From NCBI GenBank assembly GCA_000711775.1, contig ARYC01018380.1:27021-91020 (forward strand): a DNA stretch of 64,000 nt, read 5' to 3'. Under the pieces are notes generated by a model that saw only the letters and a program-made list of their open reading frames with translations, searched no databases and had not been told where the DNA came from. Of this stretch, positions 11,401 to 23,153 are shown piece after piece; the stretch's first letter is position 1, and each line of letters begins with the position of its first letter. The position numbers and the translations under genes are program-made. The stretch comes from Oxytricha trifallax. Its lineage: Eukaryota > Ciliophora > Spirotrichea > Sporadotrichida > Oxytrichidae.

Positions 11401-13340
11401 AGAGAATGTTTGAAAATGCTTTTGTATTTCAATTTCTACAATAAAACTTACTACAATAATTATAAACTGAATCTTTGATTGTTCAAGTCTGATATTCTAT
11501 ATCAAACTTTTGAATATACAAAATCTATTAGACTCTAAGAATTTACAATTTGTTCTATGCATTTAAATGAGCTATAGATTAACTTCTTACTTAAAACATT
11601 CTATCACTTCCCTTTGGTTACAAATCATAATCTTAATATTTTTTGTTTTATTTTTGATAACTTTATGACAATTTATTTTTGTCTAACATTCATTTATAAT
11701 TATATGACTTTTATAGTACAGTACTCTCTAGGTGTCAAAAAAGGCAAATAATTTACCATTCTTAAATTATTTATTGATTAAAAGATGAATGGGTAAAATA
11801 TTTTCTTTGCTTTATTCAAAGTTATTGTTTGAGTTATATTGTAAATTTGGGTTTTTATTTTGATATATCGACTGAATCATTGATAAAAATATACAAATGT
11901 GATAAATCTATATGCAAGTTATAAAAGATAAACTTGGTTAAACAAATATATATTCATCCTCTTCAATTGGAATTAAATTAGAGGTAATATCTCTATATAA
12001 ATAAATTAATTTAGCTTTGAAGATTTGTATATAAATTAATAATTTTGAACAGATGCAACCTATAAACATATAAATAGTAACTCACTAATATTAATATAAA
12101 TAATAAATATATAATTGTAGAGAAATAAATCAAAGGCAAAATTAAAAAAAAATATTATCATCAAAAAGATTTATCAATATTAATTAAACATTACTTTTGT
12201 TATTAATGATTAAACATCATTTGCAGATGCTACTTTTGTCTTTTAAACTTTTACGAGAATCCTATTTATACTACATCCCCAAGATTGTAATTTTTAATAA
12301 TATTAATACACTGAGAAATGTTAAATTTTATATTCATTTAAATTTAACTATAGATATTTGGTGTATATAATCTTATGATTTAATAATAAAATATGTATAG
12401 GTATAGCAATATATGAGAATAATATAGAAGTTTTTTACTTTATTTGAAAAACAATTGCAACAGTATTACTTTATATCTTTTCTATTATAAATTGAAAATC
12501 ATAAATAGATTTGATATTCTTATGCTCCCACCAGACATTGTACTCTTCAAATTATGAAGTAATATTTATAAAGATAATTATAACATTGCAAATAGTTCTG
12601 ATTGCATCAATTAGATTCATAAGGTAATAGCAGATTGAAAAATATTAAGAAATAAATTAAAAAAATGAAAAAATTTAAATTAATATTGATATACTTACTT
12701 TGTTAATTTATAAATATATTTTTCATTATGAATATATTATAAAACATATACAAATAAATTGTTCTTAAAAATCTAAAAAAATAAAAATTTCAAAACATTT
12801 GGGGATATTTTAATCACCATATAAGCCAATTGCTAAATTATTCCGAGAATGTATCAGCAAATAAATCATGTACCAGTAAACTAAGAAATAAAACAAGTGA
12901 AAAAAAAGAGAAATGTAAAAGAAAAAAAAGTAGAATTTTCAAATAAGAAATATTTTATCCTGAGTATAAATTAAATATTAAATTATAGAAGCTAAATTGA
13001 TTAAATCAATAAATAGAAAAAAAGCACATAGAATAATAATAAAGAACTTTACCTCAAGATAAGAAATCTCTATCAATGAAAAAATGCTATTAAGAGGAAT
13101 GCATATAGATATAATAAACTTACTAAGTTTGAAAAGATCTCTTAATTAAGAAGCAGAAAGTAAAAATGAAGCGATCTTAAAACAGAAATTTTTTATAACT
13201 TATAAAAGCTTATGATTAAAGTCTCTCTATCAAAAGACACTTTTCATATAAAATTATAGGAGCAAGAGAAATGAGTTACTCTCATAACAGATATTAGATT
13301 AATAAAAGAAGAATGAAAAAGGTAAGTCTCATTATACATA
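8493..13340. other. Long AT-rich region, no supported genes
   Basis: Mostly 75-85% AT. A weak frame at 9340-9475 (starts MNRRRTDKQEGFAQSG) is the only coding-like hint. There is a C-run at about 10855 and scattered homopolymers. No element ends, tandem arrays or RNA genes were recognised. In a spirotrich germline this is the expected look of eliminated DNA. Confidence 0.45.
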
Positions 13341-14640
13341 GACAAGAATAAGCTTGATTTTAGTAATTAATAAAGTGTTCATTTGAAATTTCAATTTAAA
13401 TCGTGGCTTCAAGGATCCTTGAAAAATCAAAGATTTTTTACTTTGTCATAGCGTAGTCGAATTGCACATAAATGCTTATGATAAAATTAAGAAATTAAAA
13501 TAGACAAGAATAAGCTTGAAGTTGGTAGTTGAGAAAATATTTATATTAAATTGCAATTTAAAAATGACAAACGTGATTTTTTAGATCCCAAAAATCTCAA
13601 ATAGCTTTTACTTTGTCGTAGTGAAGTCGAATAGCACATTATTGCTTATGATAAAATAAGAAATTAAAATAGACAAGAATAAGATTGACTTTGATAGTTG
13701 AGAATGTGTTCATATGAAATTTCAATTTAAATATGACAAACGTGACATCAAGGATCATTCAAAAATCAAAGATTTTTTACTTTGTCGTAGCGTAGTCGAA
13801 TTGCTCATAAATGATTATGATAAAATTAAGAAATTAATATAGACAAGAATAAGCTTGAGTTTGGTAGTTGAGAAAGTGTTCATATGAAATTTAATTTAAT
13901 AATTTAAATCGTGACATCAAGGATCTTTCAAAATTCAAAGAGTTTTTACTTTGTCGTAGAGAAATAGAATAGCTCATTATTTCTAATGATTTGATAAAGA
14001 AATTAATTTAGACAAGAATATGCTTGAGTTTGGTAGTTGAGAAAGTGTTCATATGAAATTTAATTTAATAATTTAAATCGTGACATCAAGGATCTTTCAA
14101 AATTCAAAGAGTTTTAACTTTGTCGTAGAGTAGTAGAATTGATCATAAGTGCTTATGATAAAATTAAGAAATTAATATAGACAAGAATATGCTTGAGTTT
14201 GGTAATTGAGAAAGTGTTCATTTGAAATTTCAATTTAAAAATTTACATCGTGACTTCAAGGATTTATCAAAAATAAAAGACTTTTTACTTTGTGAAAGCG
14301 TAAGCGAATTGCTCATAAATGCTAATGATTCAAACAACAGTCAATATATACAAGAATAAGATTGAGTTTGGTTGTTGAGAAAGTGTTCATAAGAAATTTA
14401 ATTTAAAAATGTAAATCATGACTTCAAGGATTTATCAAAAATATAAGACTTTTTACTTTGTGAAAGCGTAAGCGAATTGCTCATAAAGGTTTATGATAAA
14501 ATTAAGAAATTAATATTGACAAGAATAAGCTTGAGTTTGGTAGTTGAGAAAGTGTTCATATGAAATTGTAATTTAAATTAGTTAATCGTGACTTCTAGGA
14601 TTTCTCAAAAATCAAAGAGTTGTTACTTTCATGAAAAATT
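13341..14640 (+). repeat. 169-bp satellite array, 8 units
   Basis: The landmark word GACAAGAATAAGCTTGA (or a close variant) recurs at about 13341, 13503, 13672, 13842, 14011, 14180, 14349 and 14518. Spacing is 169-170 bp except for the first interval (162). Each unit also holds GTTCATATGAAATTTCAATT, a GTGACTTCAAGGATC-like word and CTTTGTCGTAGCGTAGTCG. Units differ by a few to about 15%. The array breaks off inside a unit at about 14630 and resumes at about 18655, with transposon B between. Stray units lie at 35806-35955 and 42066-42165. Confidence 0.9.
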
Positions 14641-14706
14641 TTTACAAAAATAAAAGTAATACATAAACTAGATCTAGAAGGCTTTATAAATTTAATTATA
14701 ATGTGA

Positions 14707-15686
14707 TCAATCATTTTATTCCACAAGCGCATTGCCATACGATGTCCAATCTGGTCTTACATTGTTCTCCTTTGCGTATATTTCCAATTTTAGTTTGTCA
14801 GAACCTATTTTCTAAATAAAGCTGTAAATCTTATCTTGTTTTCTTGTGTGTTCTCTGACTGGAGCTATTACTACATTCTCTGCTATGTGATATGATACTT
14901 TGTCCTTGATATTACCCTTTTTAGCTATGATGAATTTCTTAAAGCAGTGTGAAGCGTAAAAGCCCCATCCACAATGTATTTTTCCAGTCTTTGTGAGCTT
15001 CAGCCACATACCCTCATTAACTTCCTCTTACCCATGCTTCTTGATGAATTCTTGTGCCAAATGTCTTTTCTAATTGACAACCCATATTATGAGAATTTCC
15101 CTCTCTTGCATTAAGTTTATTGGCATATTCAAAAAATCTTAGTCTGACATAGTATCATAGGGAGGGTCTTGTTTAGTCTCCATGCAGGGTCCATCATAAC
15201 AACTTCATAAAGCTTACCATTACTTCTCAAGCAATCTTGAGCTATCTATTGCCATTTTGTAATATCATTTATATCTCCTCTAAACTTTATAGGCTCAGTG
15301 AGTGCTTTGTATGTGAGAATTTTGACTTTTCTTTTTACTGCAACTAGCTCATAGTTTTTGTAAATTCTGATTTTAATAATTTGATCCCCCTGATATATCC
15401 CTTAAGCTTTTTGTTTTTGAAGTTTTTCTTTCATTATTTAAGCATCAATGGGTTTTAGCTTGCATGAGTCATAATGTCTCTCGCAGTTAAATACTCTTCC
15501 AAATTTTTGGTTGCAAAAGATGCAAGTTGACTTCATCTCCTTCTCCTTCTCCCATGCCTTAGTTTCTGCATTCTCAACTTAATGTTTTAGATTCACATTA
15601 GTGCTAAGTGACCCTTTGCTTTCATATGAATGATCGCAATATCTGCACTCTTATCTTTTTGTGTCATCAACCACCTTGAGCCTATT
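14707..15686 (-). pseudogene. Zinc-finger / MT-A70 adenine methyltransferase (one frameshift)
   Basis: In order: Cys/His finger motifs (ECRYCDHSYESKG; TCIFCNQKFGRVFNCERH), a basic linker, then an MT-A70 domain. The catalytic motif is DPAW in VVMMDPAWRL (family DPPW), followed by LPYDTMSDQDFLNMP after a one-base frame change inside that motif. Next come IIWVVNQKRHLAQEF, FYASHCFKKFIIAKKG, then REHTRKQDKIYSF and the terminal DWTSYGNAL, all matching the MT-A70 C-terminal pattern. MT-A70 proteins (METTL3/14, ciliate MTA1) methylate adenine N6 in RNA or DNA. It ends in TGA at 14707; the start is not identified because no ATG lies between an upstream TGA and the first finger. It occupies the place of the zinc-finger/kinase gene of other TBEs. 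Confidence 0.8.
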
Positions 15687-16742
15687 TCACTTTCCGAGCA
15701 ATGAATTTTTACTAAATATTATCTCTGAAAATATAGCTTCACCAATAACCTTTCCTAAAATAAAACCAAATATCCCGTTCCACTTAACTAAATATTTAAA
15801 ATGAGTAAAATCTCACTTTTCCACAAAAAAATTTGTAAAATCTCACTTTCCTTAAAAAATGAAGAAAAATGAATTTACTTACAAATAAAAGGGCTTTGTT
15901 TTAATAGGTTCCATTATACAACTTTTAATAATTAATTCTTTTTATAATTTCTATTATATAACAATGTAATTAATCTATTCCCGTTATTCTTTTAAATTAA
16001 ACTTAATAATTAAAGCTACAAATTAATAATAATGAAGAGAAGTATGGCAGGTCTCAATGATGGTAGTCTAATAAATTAAAAAAAGGTAAGTTAACCAGTA
16101 TTTCTTTTTACAAAACATACTTTTAAACTAAAAAATGCTTAAATAAACAAAGATTTTAAACTTAGATTTTACTATAATGAAAACTACCAAGAAGGGTTAG
16201 TATTTGGAGTGTTAAATTATTTAAAATCTATTATAGATTGGCTCTTTCGATGATGAAGTAAATTTTAGTTGAAATATAATTACTTTTTATTTAGAGAATA
16301 TAATCACTAATAAATTGAGAACAAGCCTATGTCAGCTTGAGCAAAACTTTAAGATGTAAGTTAAATATTGCCTTATTTTGGACTAGTATGTATGTCCAAT
16401 TATTTTCTTTCAAACTTTTCATATAAACCTACAAAATGAGAAATAATAAATCTAACAAATACTTAAATACAAAATACCTCTAATTATTATGTTTATAAAT
16501 TATGTCAATGGTTTAGCTACATTACTTGTTAGTTACTATTTAAACAATTTGTTTTTTTTTAATAATCTTTTACAAAATTTAATATTCAACTTAAAAAATT
16601 AAATTCTAATCAATAGAAAATTGGCTAGCTTTTCTTGAATTTCAATAAAGAGCTCAAGAATCTCCTCAAGATTCAAATTAACTAAACAGAAATAACTATC
16701 AAATAGGTATAATAGTTATCAATTATTTAATATTTATTTAGG
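15687..16742. other. Intergenic region of element B
   Basis: About 1 kb of AT-rich DNA between the divergent methyltransferase and 22-kDa genes. No open frame or repeat family is recognised. Promoters for both genes should lie here. Confidence 0.4.
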
Positions 16743-17503
16743 ATGCAAAGTGACGAAGTCAGAGGCCATGACTATAGGGAGCTCCAACTAAAGTTTAGAT
16801 CCAAGAAAGACCTGATTCAATTCCTGAAGTTCAATAGTAAACTTAAATTATTATAATATTTATAGAGGGGTACTACCTCCCACCAGATAACAAAACCACC
16901 ATGAGGTTTCTCAAGGATTTTCTGGCAGGCAAAAAACACCTACTTAACAGCGCAGATGTTCAAACTTTCAATGTGCCTTACAATGAAGAGCTTTCAGTTA
17001 AAAAGAGATTTTCGAGCAAATTTAGGATGATTAAAGCATCATGAAGTTCATGAATTACTACGACGACTATTGGGTGCTACCAGACAGAAAGTACTTGTAT
17101 GGCGTATTAGGGACTCTCTGGCCTAATTATGTGAGTGAACTTATAAAACACGCTAACAGAATGAAGAATGCTACTACCTTTTAAGAGGATAAACAAGACT
17201 TGATCTATATAAGAGAAGACATTTTTAAAAAGCTCGAGAGTGAGCCATTTTATTCTAGTAATTGTTTTGATTATTTATTGTATTTTTATAGAGACAAAGG
17301 GCAAAGCCCTATCGATGCTTAAGTTCAAAGCAAAGCCAAGGAGGGAAAAGCAGAAAAGATAGTATCACGAAATATCAAAACCCTTTCTCAAGTTTAAGGA
17401 GGAGTAAGAGGGTCATGGGCCCAAGAATATAATGACCGAGGAGGTTTCCTCATGTTTGGAAGGATAGGGAAAGCACAAGCCATCGGACTTGGAGATGGAA
17501 TGA
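16743..17503 (+). pseudogene. 22-kDa family gene of element B, frameshifted
   Basis: Starts MQSDEVRGHDYRELQLKF and, after one frame change in a G-run at about 16865, continues GYYLPPDNKTTMRFLKDFL, NVPYNEELSV, then after a second change YYDDYWVLPDRKYLYGVLGT. This aligns with copy D (GYFLPSLENTRVDFLREI; VPFYPELSMKNL; YLPSVNEKK...FFLGILATI). A GT...TAG intron probably lies at about 17240-17291, at the same place as the intron in D. The last exon (TKGKALSMLKFKAKPRRE) matches SKKGRSLFMMQDRKL. It ends in TGA at 17501-17503. Function is unknown; the C-terminal exon is strongly basic. Disabled copy. Confidence 0.7.
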
Positions 17504-17549
17504 AAAATGTTATTTGAAATAAATTATTATATTCACTAATTAAATTAAT

Positions 17550-18587
17550 TCATCGGATAAAGTCTCTCATTAAATTTAAATACCTATCAACAATTCTTTG
17601 TATTGTTTCCCTTTTCACGCTTTCTATTGAACTTTTAATCAGCTTTATATGTTCACTACCACAATACTTGAAGTCATAGTTTATCAAGTTTGTTTTGTAA
17701 TGGTGCTTTATTCTAGAAAAAACCTCCTCAATACATTGGTACTCAGAAGAGTATGGAGCATTGAAGAGGCATTTCCATCCATAACTTCTTATTAAATCTT
17801 AGACAGCTCGACTACGGTGGCTACGCAAATTATCCCAGAATATCACAACTTGCGTGTTCTAATTGACAACTCTTAAATACTCTAGCATGTCTTAGCAGTC
17901 TGTTGTGTGAATTGAAAATGGCTTGATCATATAACCCTCTAATCCCGATTCCCAACTTATTCCCACAATAACAGCTTGAGTCTTGAGATTCATACCTAAC
18001 TTATTAGCAATGCAGTTACTGTACTGTGGAGCCCATGTCATTGAACTAGTTTGGAATAGTTTGAATATTATCTCATCGATATAAATTATCTTATTAGGAC
18101 TATCAACTTGCTATTTTAGGGAGCTGAAGCTAGATAATCTTTACTCTAGTAATCTTTAAGCTTAATTATGATTCATCCTGTGTTTAGTTTTCATGATTTT
18201 ATATTTTATTTTAAACTTTTTGTAGATTCTATGGAGTTGAGAAGCAGTTAAATGGTACTGAGGAAACCTATCAGTAATATGAAGTGCTCAAGTTTCAAGA
18301 GAAAGTCCTTTCTGCATATCAAGCATCTCGGAAGATGTGATGAAGCGCAGGAAATTTTCAGGGTAAAATTTAGAACAAGAGAGCTTACCACTTTTCTTTC
18401 CTTCTACAAGGTTATGGTGATGGGAAAAGAATTTCTTAACCAAATAAATTGACAAACCCAAAAGTGTGGATATAGTTGAATAACTGGCCAAAGTTTTGCT
18501 TCTATCAAACTGGTTGTTAGACCCATACCTCAGTATAAAACCATAGGTCTATAACCTATATTCAACTTTTTAATTCAAGTTTTCCAT
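17550..18587 (-). pseudogene. 42-kDa DDE transposase of element B (one premature TGA)
   Basis: 1,038 nt, exactly the length of the intact transposase of element D. It starts MENLNQKVEYRLQTYGFI and has an N-terminal helix-turn-helix region, then the catalytic triad of the Tc1/mariner-like TBE family: D in IIYIDEIIF, D in VVIFWDNLRSHRSR, E in YQCIEEVFSRIKHHY. AGISWESGLEG-type residues (here VGISWESGLEGYMIKP) match AGISVEIGLEYYK in D. A single in-frame TGA at 18288-18290 interrupts the N-terminal third; the rest is open. It converges on the 22-kDa gene with 46 bp between stops. The enzyme would cut and join element ends. Confidence 0.85.
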
Positions 18588-18654
18588 TATATAAACTTAC
18601 TAGCTTGTATATTTCTAAATATTTATTAACGCTTTATGCAAAAAATATTATGAT

Positions 18655-18745
18655 TGTCAAAGCGTAGTCGATTAGCTCAAAAATGCTAATTATTAAATAA
18701 ATATATTTATTTAGACAAGATTAACCTTGAGATTGGTAGTTTTAT
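18655..18745 (+). repeat. Satellite unit remnant right of element B
   Basis: Contains TCAAAGCGTAGTCGATTAGCTC and GACAAGATTAACCTTGAGA, matching the second half of one 169-bp unit and the start of the next. It continues the unit broken at about 14630. Confidence 0.8.
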
Positions 18746-19401
18746 TGTTATTTATTTAATGTGTGATATGAGAGAGAACCTTTTCATAAGCTTTTATAAG
18801 TTATACATTAAATGTGTCTTTTGCATTCCTCCTTCAATCTCTCCTTTACTGACTTAGAGACATTTTATTTGATGGTAATGTATATGACGATTTTTGTATT
18901 TCTGTTTCTATATAATTGTTTTCTCTTATCATGATTTACTTTTATTATTTTTTTATTTTAGTTTTTTATTTTTTTTTATTTTTTTATAATTTTTTTATTA
19001 TCTAATTTTACTTGAGTTTCATATTTTTTTATATATTTTTTTATTAATTTATGCCCTCTTTATTTTTATGATTTTTTTATTTACTTTTTTTCTCTTTAGA
19101 TTGTTTTATCTTATAAAAAGCTATATAATTATAATTATTTCCATATCCTAATGTATTTGTGACATAAATATATATTTTAATCATTATCTTTAAGTATTAT
19201 AATAAAGAAATTGAGATTTTTATTATATATTAACATTCTCTAAGTCCAATAAGTTATTAAATTTCCATTATCGTTAGCGCTATTTTTATGATTGCCACGG
19301 TTATGAAAATGAATAAATTATGTTTTAATGAAATAAAATAGTATAATGACTTTTATAATTATACTTACTTATATCAGATTATATTATAATTTTTACAATA
19401 G
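18746..19401. other. T-rich tract and spacer
   Basis: Long T-runs dominate 18930-19100 on the plus strand. No coding is seen. A similar T-rich tract follows the stray satellite copy at 42.1 kb, so tract and satellite may have travelled together. Confidence 0.4.
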
Positions 19402-19738
19402 TCATAGATGTTTATGATTGGTTATCCTCTTAGCATATTTCGTTATGTTATTTCTATTGATACTCTGGAAGAGCACACATGCCATGATTAGCTTCTTTTG
19501 TGAATATAATGTTGCATTCGCTTCTCCCAGAATGTCTTCTGCAGTTTCGCTGGCATCTCTTGTAGACAGCGATTCCTATATATAAAGCTGTTTCCATAGA
19601 TGATGGAGGGCATGAGTCTTGGGGTATGAAGTTTGAAGAAGAATTTAGGTTGAAAACTGTATTGAGGCTGATTACTGACTCTTCTACAAGTAAGATATGA
19701 TATGATCATCATGTAGAAGTGCAACATTGTTAGAAATA
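19402..19738 (-). CDS. Probable MDS, unknown helical protein segment
   Basis: The minus-strand frame is open for about 112 codons and ends in TGA at 19402. Composition is protein-like: VALLHDDHIISYLQKSQQSA, then KTHALHHLWKQLYIQ, TRDASETAEDILGEANATLY and a basic tail. GC is higher than on either side. There is no ATG at the 5' edge and no domain recognised. An overlapping frame starting with ATG is also open but looks less natural. Confidence 0.38.
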
Positions 19739-20613
19739 TTAATTATAATAAGACTTTTTTAATATAATTATAATAAAATATCCATTTTTATTCTCATTAG
19801 GCTTTTTGATTTTAATATAAGCATTGTTGTTGTAATAGCTGTAGAGTCTTAAATTAAAAAACAATATGGGTTTTATCATAGTAATTATTGATTTTAATGT
19901 TTAACTCAAATAGCAATTTTATCATCTTTGAATTAATCTAATTGAGTTGCCAATCAACATTAATAAAATGATGAATTCTTTATAATAACTATATTTTCAG
20001 TTACTGCTGAAAATTATTTGACAATAAGTTATTATTATTAACTTTTCAACTACCCTCTTGATATATAATATCATATTCTATAGGATTTAACCATTCAACT
20101 TCTAACTGTTTATTGGAAAAGAATTACTATGAATAAGTACACCATTTTCATTAATAATTTATAGAATAGTTTCGATATTTATTATCTTTGCAATTAACAA
20201 AGGTATTGTTTTTTTCTACATCCTTATCATTTTCATTTTCTTCTATTTTCTTTAGGCTTATAGGTTTTTTATATATGTAATTTTCATTTCATAAATACAT
20301 ATTATTTGGTAAAATTAAGATTATTATTATTATTATTATTTTAATAATTATTCATTTATATATTTATTTATATATATATTTTCTCATTGTAGTTTTATCT
20401 TATATTATAATAAATATAGATATTAAGGAAATTTAATTGATTATTTTGAATAATTTACAGCTGTTTATAATGTTATTCTATGCAGCATTTGCTGTAATGT
20501 TTTACCTTCATTCTTTTCTTACTTCCAGTAGTAAATTCATTTCCATTTAAAATACTTTCGCTCCCATCAGCAATCATACTGTCCTGCTATCAGCCATTAC
20601 TTAATTTTGTGTT
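19739..20613. other. AT-rich spacer
   Basis: No supported genes; a TTA microsatellite lies at about 20316-20341. Confidence 0.4.
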
Positions 20614-20943
20614 TCAATTATTCCCTATTTTTATGTGATGATTGGTTAGCCTTTTATTGAACTCTGAACAAGCTTGAATTATGTCGCTTAATACTCTCCT
20701 TTCTGATTCATCTCATGACTGCTCTTTCTACAAATGATCATATAAATTATATTTAATTTCTGCTTATTTTCGTCTATCTCACTGAGTCTTTCTTTCAATT
20801 CTACTCACAGTTAATCCATAATAACACTGTTCTTTACAATAAGTATTCCTTGGCATATACCTAAGAGTTCCCGCTATCTCTGTCCAATTCTCATTAAACT
20901 TCATCTTCCAGGGTGGTTCAATTTATCTCTCAAGCATATTCAT
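20614..20943 (-). pseudogene. SANT/Myb-like protein fragment
   Basis: From ATG at 20943 the frame reads MNMLERQIEPPWKMKFNENW, then TEIAGTLRYMPRNTYCKEQC. This is a tryptophan-spaced, helix-rich pattern like a SANT/Myb repeat (W...W--IA--L--R----C--R). It continues DRRKQAEIKYNLYDHLQKEQ and DESERRVLSDIIQACSEFNK, crossing two in-frame TGAs at positions where Trp would fit. SANT/Myb repeats bind DNA or histone tails. It ends in TGA at 20614, about 55 bp from the left end of TBE A, so the insertion may have hit or flanked the gene. Confidence 0.35.
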
Positions 20944-20997
20944 TTCTTTTTTTGAAATTCACCTGCTATTTTCATTATTAATCATACTTGTGCCATT

Positions 20998-21000
20998 ATT
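20998..21000. other. ATT target duplication, left of TBE A
   Basis: ATT precedes the first C of the element and recurs at 25114-25116 after its last G. TBE elements are known to duplicate a 3-bp ANT target, so this fits exactly. Confidence 0.9.
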
Positions 21001-21085
21001 CAAAACCCCAAAACCCCTTAGTGAGGTTTATAAGTGCTTTGATTTGTAGGGTATAGTTGGGGTCTTATTGGGGTTAGTAGAGAAA
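21001..21085 (+). repeat. Left terminal inverted repeat of TBE A
   Basis: 85 bp identical to the reverse complement of 25029-25113. It begins with one C, then A4C4A4C4, followed by a unique segment TTAGTGAGGTTTATAAGTGC. Confidence 0.95.
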
Positions 21086-21139
21086 ACGCAGGTTTTATGC
21101 GAATTTAATGAATATTTAATGAGTATTAGAGTACTTAAT

Positions 21140-22586
21140 TCAAACAAATTTAATCTGCTTGTCTTTGTTGTATCTTTTGAATCTTGCTCTCTATAGTGGC
21201 TCAAGTATGTCATCTAAGGATTATCTAGGATATGAAGGAGCGCTCACGATTATCATCTCTACTATGCTTTTTATTTCTTCGCAGACATCTTCTTACTTTA
21301 TATGCTTCTAAGCTTAGCTAATTGATTGTTTTTCATGCTTTGTACCAAAGTAAGACATACATTCCATGTCACTTTCTAAAATTATTGCTGCTACTGCCCA
21401 AACATCCCATTAAACTGAACCATTAGTCCACTTCTCTCTTATTGGGAAGTAACCTACAGTACCAAGTACCTGTGCTAAAGTGACAATCTCCTATCTTAAA
21501 GCTCTATTGAAATCGATAACCACTACTTCTAAAGGGCAGAGATTTAGCATAACGTTTTCAGGCTTCAAATCTCTATGAACATATCCAAGTTCATGCAACT
21601 CCTTAACACCCTGAATCATATCTGAGAGTATATCGTTTAAATCATCAGGGTATCTATTGTGATATAGGTAGTCTCTCAGAGTCATCTCAAATTTCTTTAG
21701 CCTTAATGCGATGAAACCATAACTTAAAATAACACCATTTAGCTTAAGCAAATTCTTGCAGTCTTTTCTTTAGGACTCTCTAAGTACCATGTATTCATTT
21801 GCAAACTCGTTCTAATACTGTTGGTTCTTAATAAGATAACTGAATGGATACACCTTGTATGCATACTCATCAACTACTATGAGCTTTGCTTTTGCAGGCA
21901 CGTTTATATTCAAGTAGTTTTCAATACAAGTGCTGAGATCAACTGCATTTAATGCAGGTATATTCATAGCCTTCCCTTAGAAGCATGCTAAAATTGTATT
22001 ACCTGCTGGCTGGTTCATCGATTCATATCGCTTCTGTCTCTTGAGTCTCTCTTGCTGCTCTCTTTATGACTCAAGAGTATTAGATTTTCCTTTAGCTGGC
22101 ACTAGTTTTAGTCTCTTAATCTTCAATCAAGAACTCACTGAGGTGATGCTTTTGCATATGCCTTTTAACTGTAGCTGAGTGAGTATATGATTTCATGCAT
22201 GTCGTACACTAATACCTACCATCTACCTTTTCATGCTTGAAATAGATCTTAGCTTTGCCAGAGTGTACCTCTTTAAGGTGTCTCTTCAAGCTTTGTTCAG
22301 TTGAGAAATGATTCTAGCAGTCTTAACATTAATATGTTTTTATCTTTTCGATTGGGTGCTGTCCTTTTAGCTCCTCAACATAATCAATTTAAGTTTAAAC
22401 CCCTATCTCTGCACTCTCCCTCTGGTTTAATACTTCTATGATAAAAACCTCTGCTTCAAATTCAAGAGCTCTTAGCTCTACCTCCCTCTCAACATAAATG
22501 ACTTCAGGCTTTTTAGTGGAGCCAAAGTTGAACATTGATTGACCTGCTCCTAAAAGTGCCGCTCTACGATTTAAGTTGACCGCCAT
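21140..22586 (-). pseudogene. Zinc-finger / kinase ('57-kDa') gene of TBE A
   Basis: Starts MAVNLNRRAALLGAGQSMF (an in-frame ATG at 22670 is the alternative). Two C2H2 fingers follow: YQCQDCQNHFSTEQSLKRH then HLKEVH, and YQCTTCMKSYTHSATVKRH then MQKHH. A one-base frame change near 22090-22130 separates them from the rest. The kinase-like half has LHELGYVHRDLKPENVML, keeping the catalytic Asp, and VVVIDFNRALR where DFG is expected. C-lobe residues WDVWAVAAIIL follow, ending KQIKFV and TGA at 21140. It is the only kinase copy in the window that keeps HRD. The role of this TBE protein is not established; DNA binding through the fingers is inferred. Confidence 0.85.
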
Positions 22587-22764
22587 GTTTAAATTCAAAT
22601 TTAAATTTCTATATAAAGCTCTTAAAACCTCTATAGCTATATCTGGACTATATAGGAGTTGCAACACCATTAATGATGGTTTGATCTAAGCTCTAAGACT
22701 TCATATTTATACTCAGTTTATAAGTATAATTTTCGTAATTTTACTCTTAATAATTTTGATTCTG

Positions 22765-22975
22765 GTACCAACTCAGATAAAGTTCAGGTTGGTACTGGTA
22801 CCAATTAAGTTTTAAACCAGATTGGAACTTTTCCATTAAAACCTCACTGGATTAAAACTAAGGTACTAATTAAGTTTTGGTACTATTAACTTGGTACCAA
22901 TTAAACTTAAACGGATTTAGTACCGGTACTAATTAAATTTAAACAAATTTAGTACTAATTTAATGGAACTAAATT
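22765..22975. promoter_or_regulatory. GGTAC-AATTAA repeat cluster between divergent TBE A genes
   Basis: The 567-bp gap between the kinase gene and the 22-kDa gene holds at least five variants of GGTACYAATTAARTTTAAAC (at about 22767, 22797, 22861, 22892 and 22925), some as GGTACTGGTACC-type doublets. They may be binding sites for an element protein, for example the zinc-finger product, or promoter repeats. That role is inference. Confidence 0.55.
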
Positions 22976-23153
22976 GATAAAAATGGAGCTCCATCTCTGA
23001 TGTTTGTTACAGCTTCTGCGAACTTTCTCCACTTATCTTAACAGGGTTGACCTCCTATAAGATGCCCATATTTAATAGTAAGTTTTTAAAGAATAGGGAT
23101 CCAGAAGTCTATAAATTATAATTTGAAATTCATTAATAGGAAGAGGAACAAAG

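Larger units (their letters stand above)
14630..18655. mobile_element. TBE-like element B (MT-A70 variant), inserted in the satellite
   Basis: About 4.0 kb, the usual TBE size, with gene order zinc-finger/MT-A70 (minus), 22-kDa (plus), transposase (minus), the same layout as copy A. Both flanks are parts of a 169-bp satellite unit: the left ends within the CTTTGTCG word and the right resumes with TGTCAAAGCGTAGTCG. The borders are placed where satellite similarity stops, so they are good to about 15 bp. Ends are AT-rich and only weakly inverted; no C4A4 repeats remain. All three genes carry a frameshift or stop, so the copy is dead. Confidence 0.7.

Noticed and set aside
13341..14640. Regular repeats as a CRISPR array
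   Set aside because: Whole 169-bp units are repeated without unique spacers; it is a tandem satellite in a eukaryote.
16857..16884. Possible short intron in the 22-kDa gene of element B
   Set aside because: The interval translates to residues matching copy D, and the frame problem is better explained by one indel in the GGGG run.
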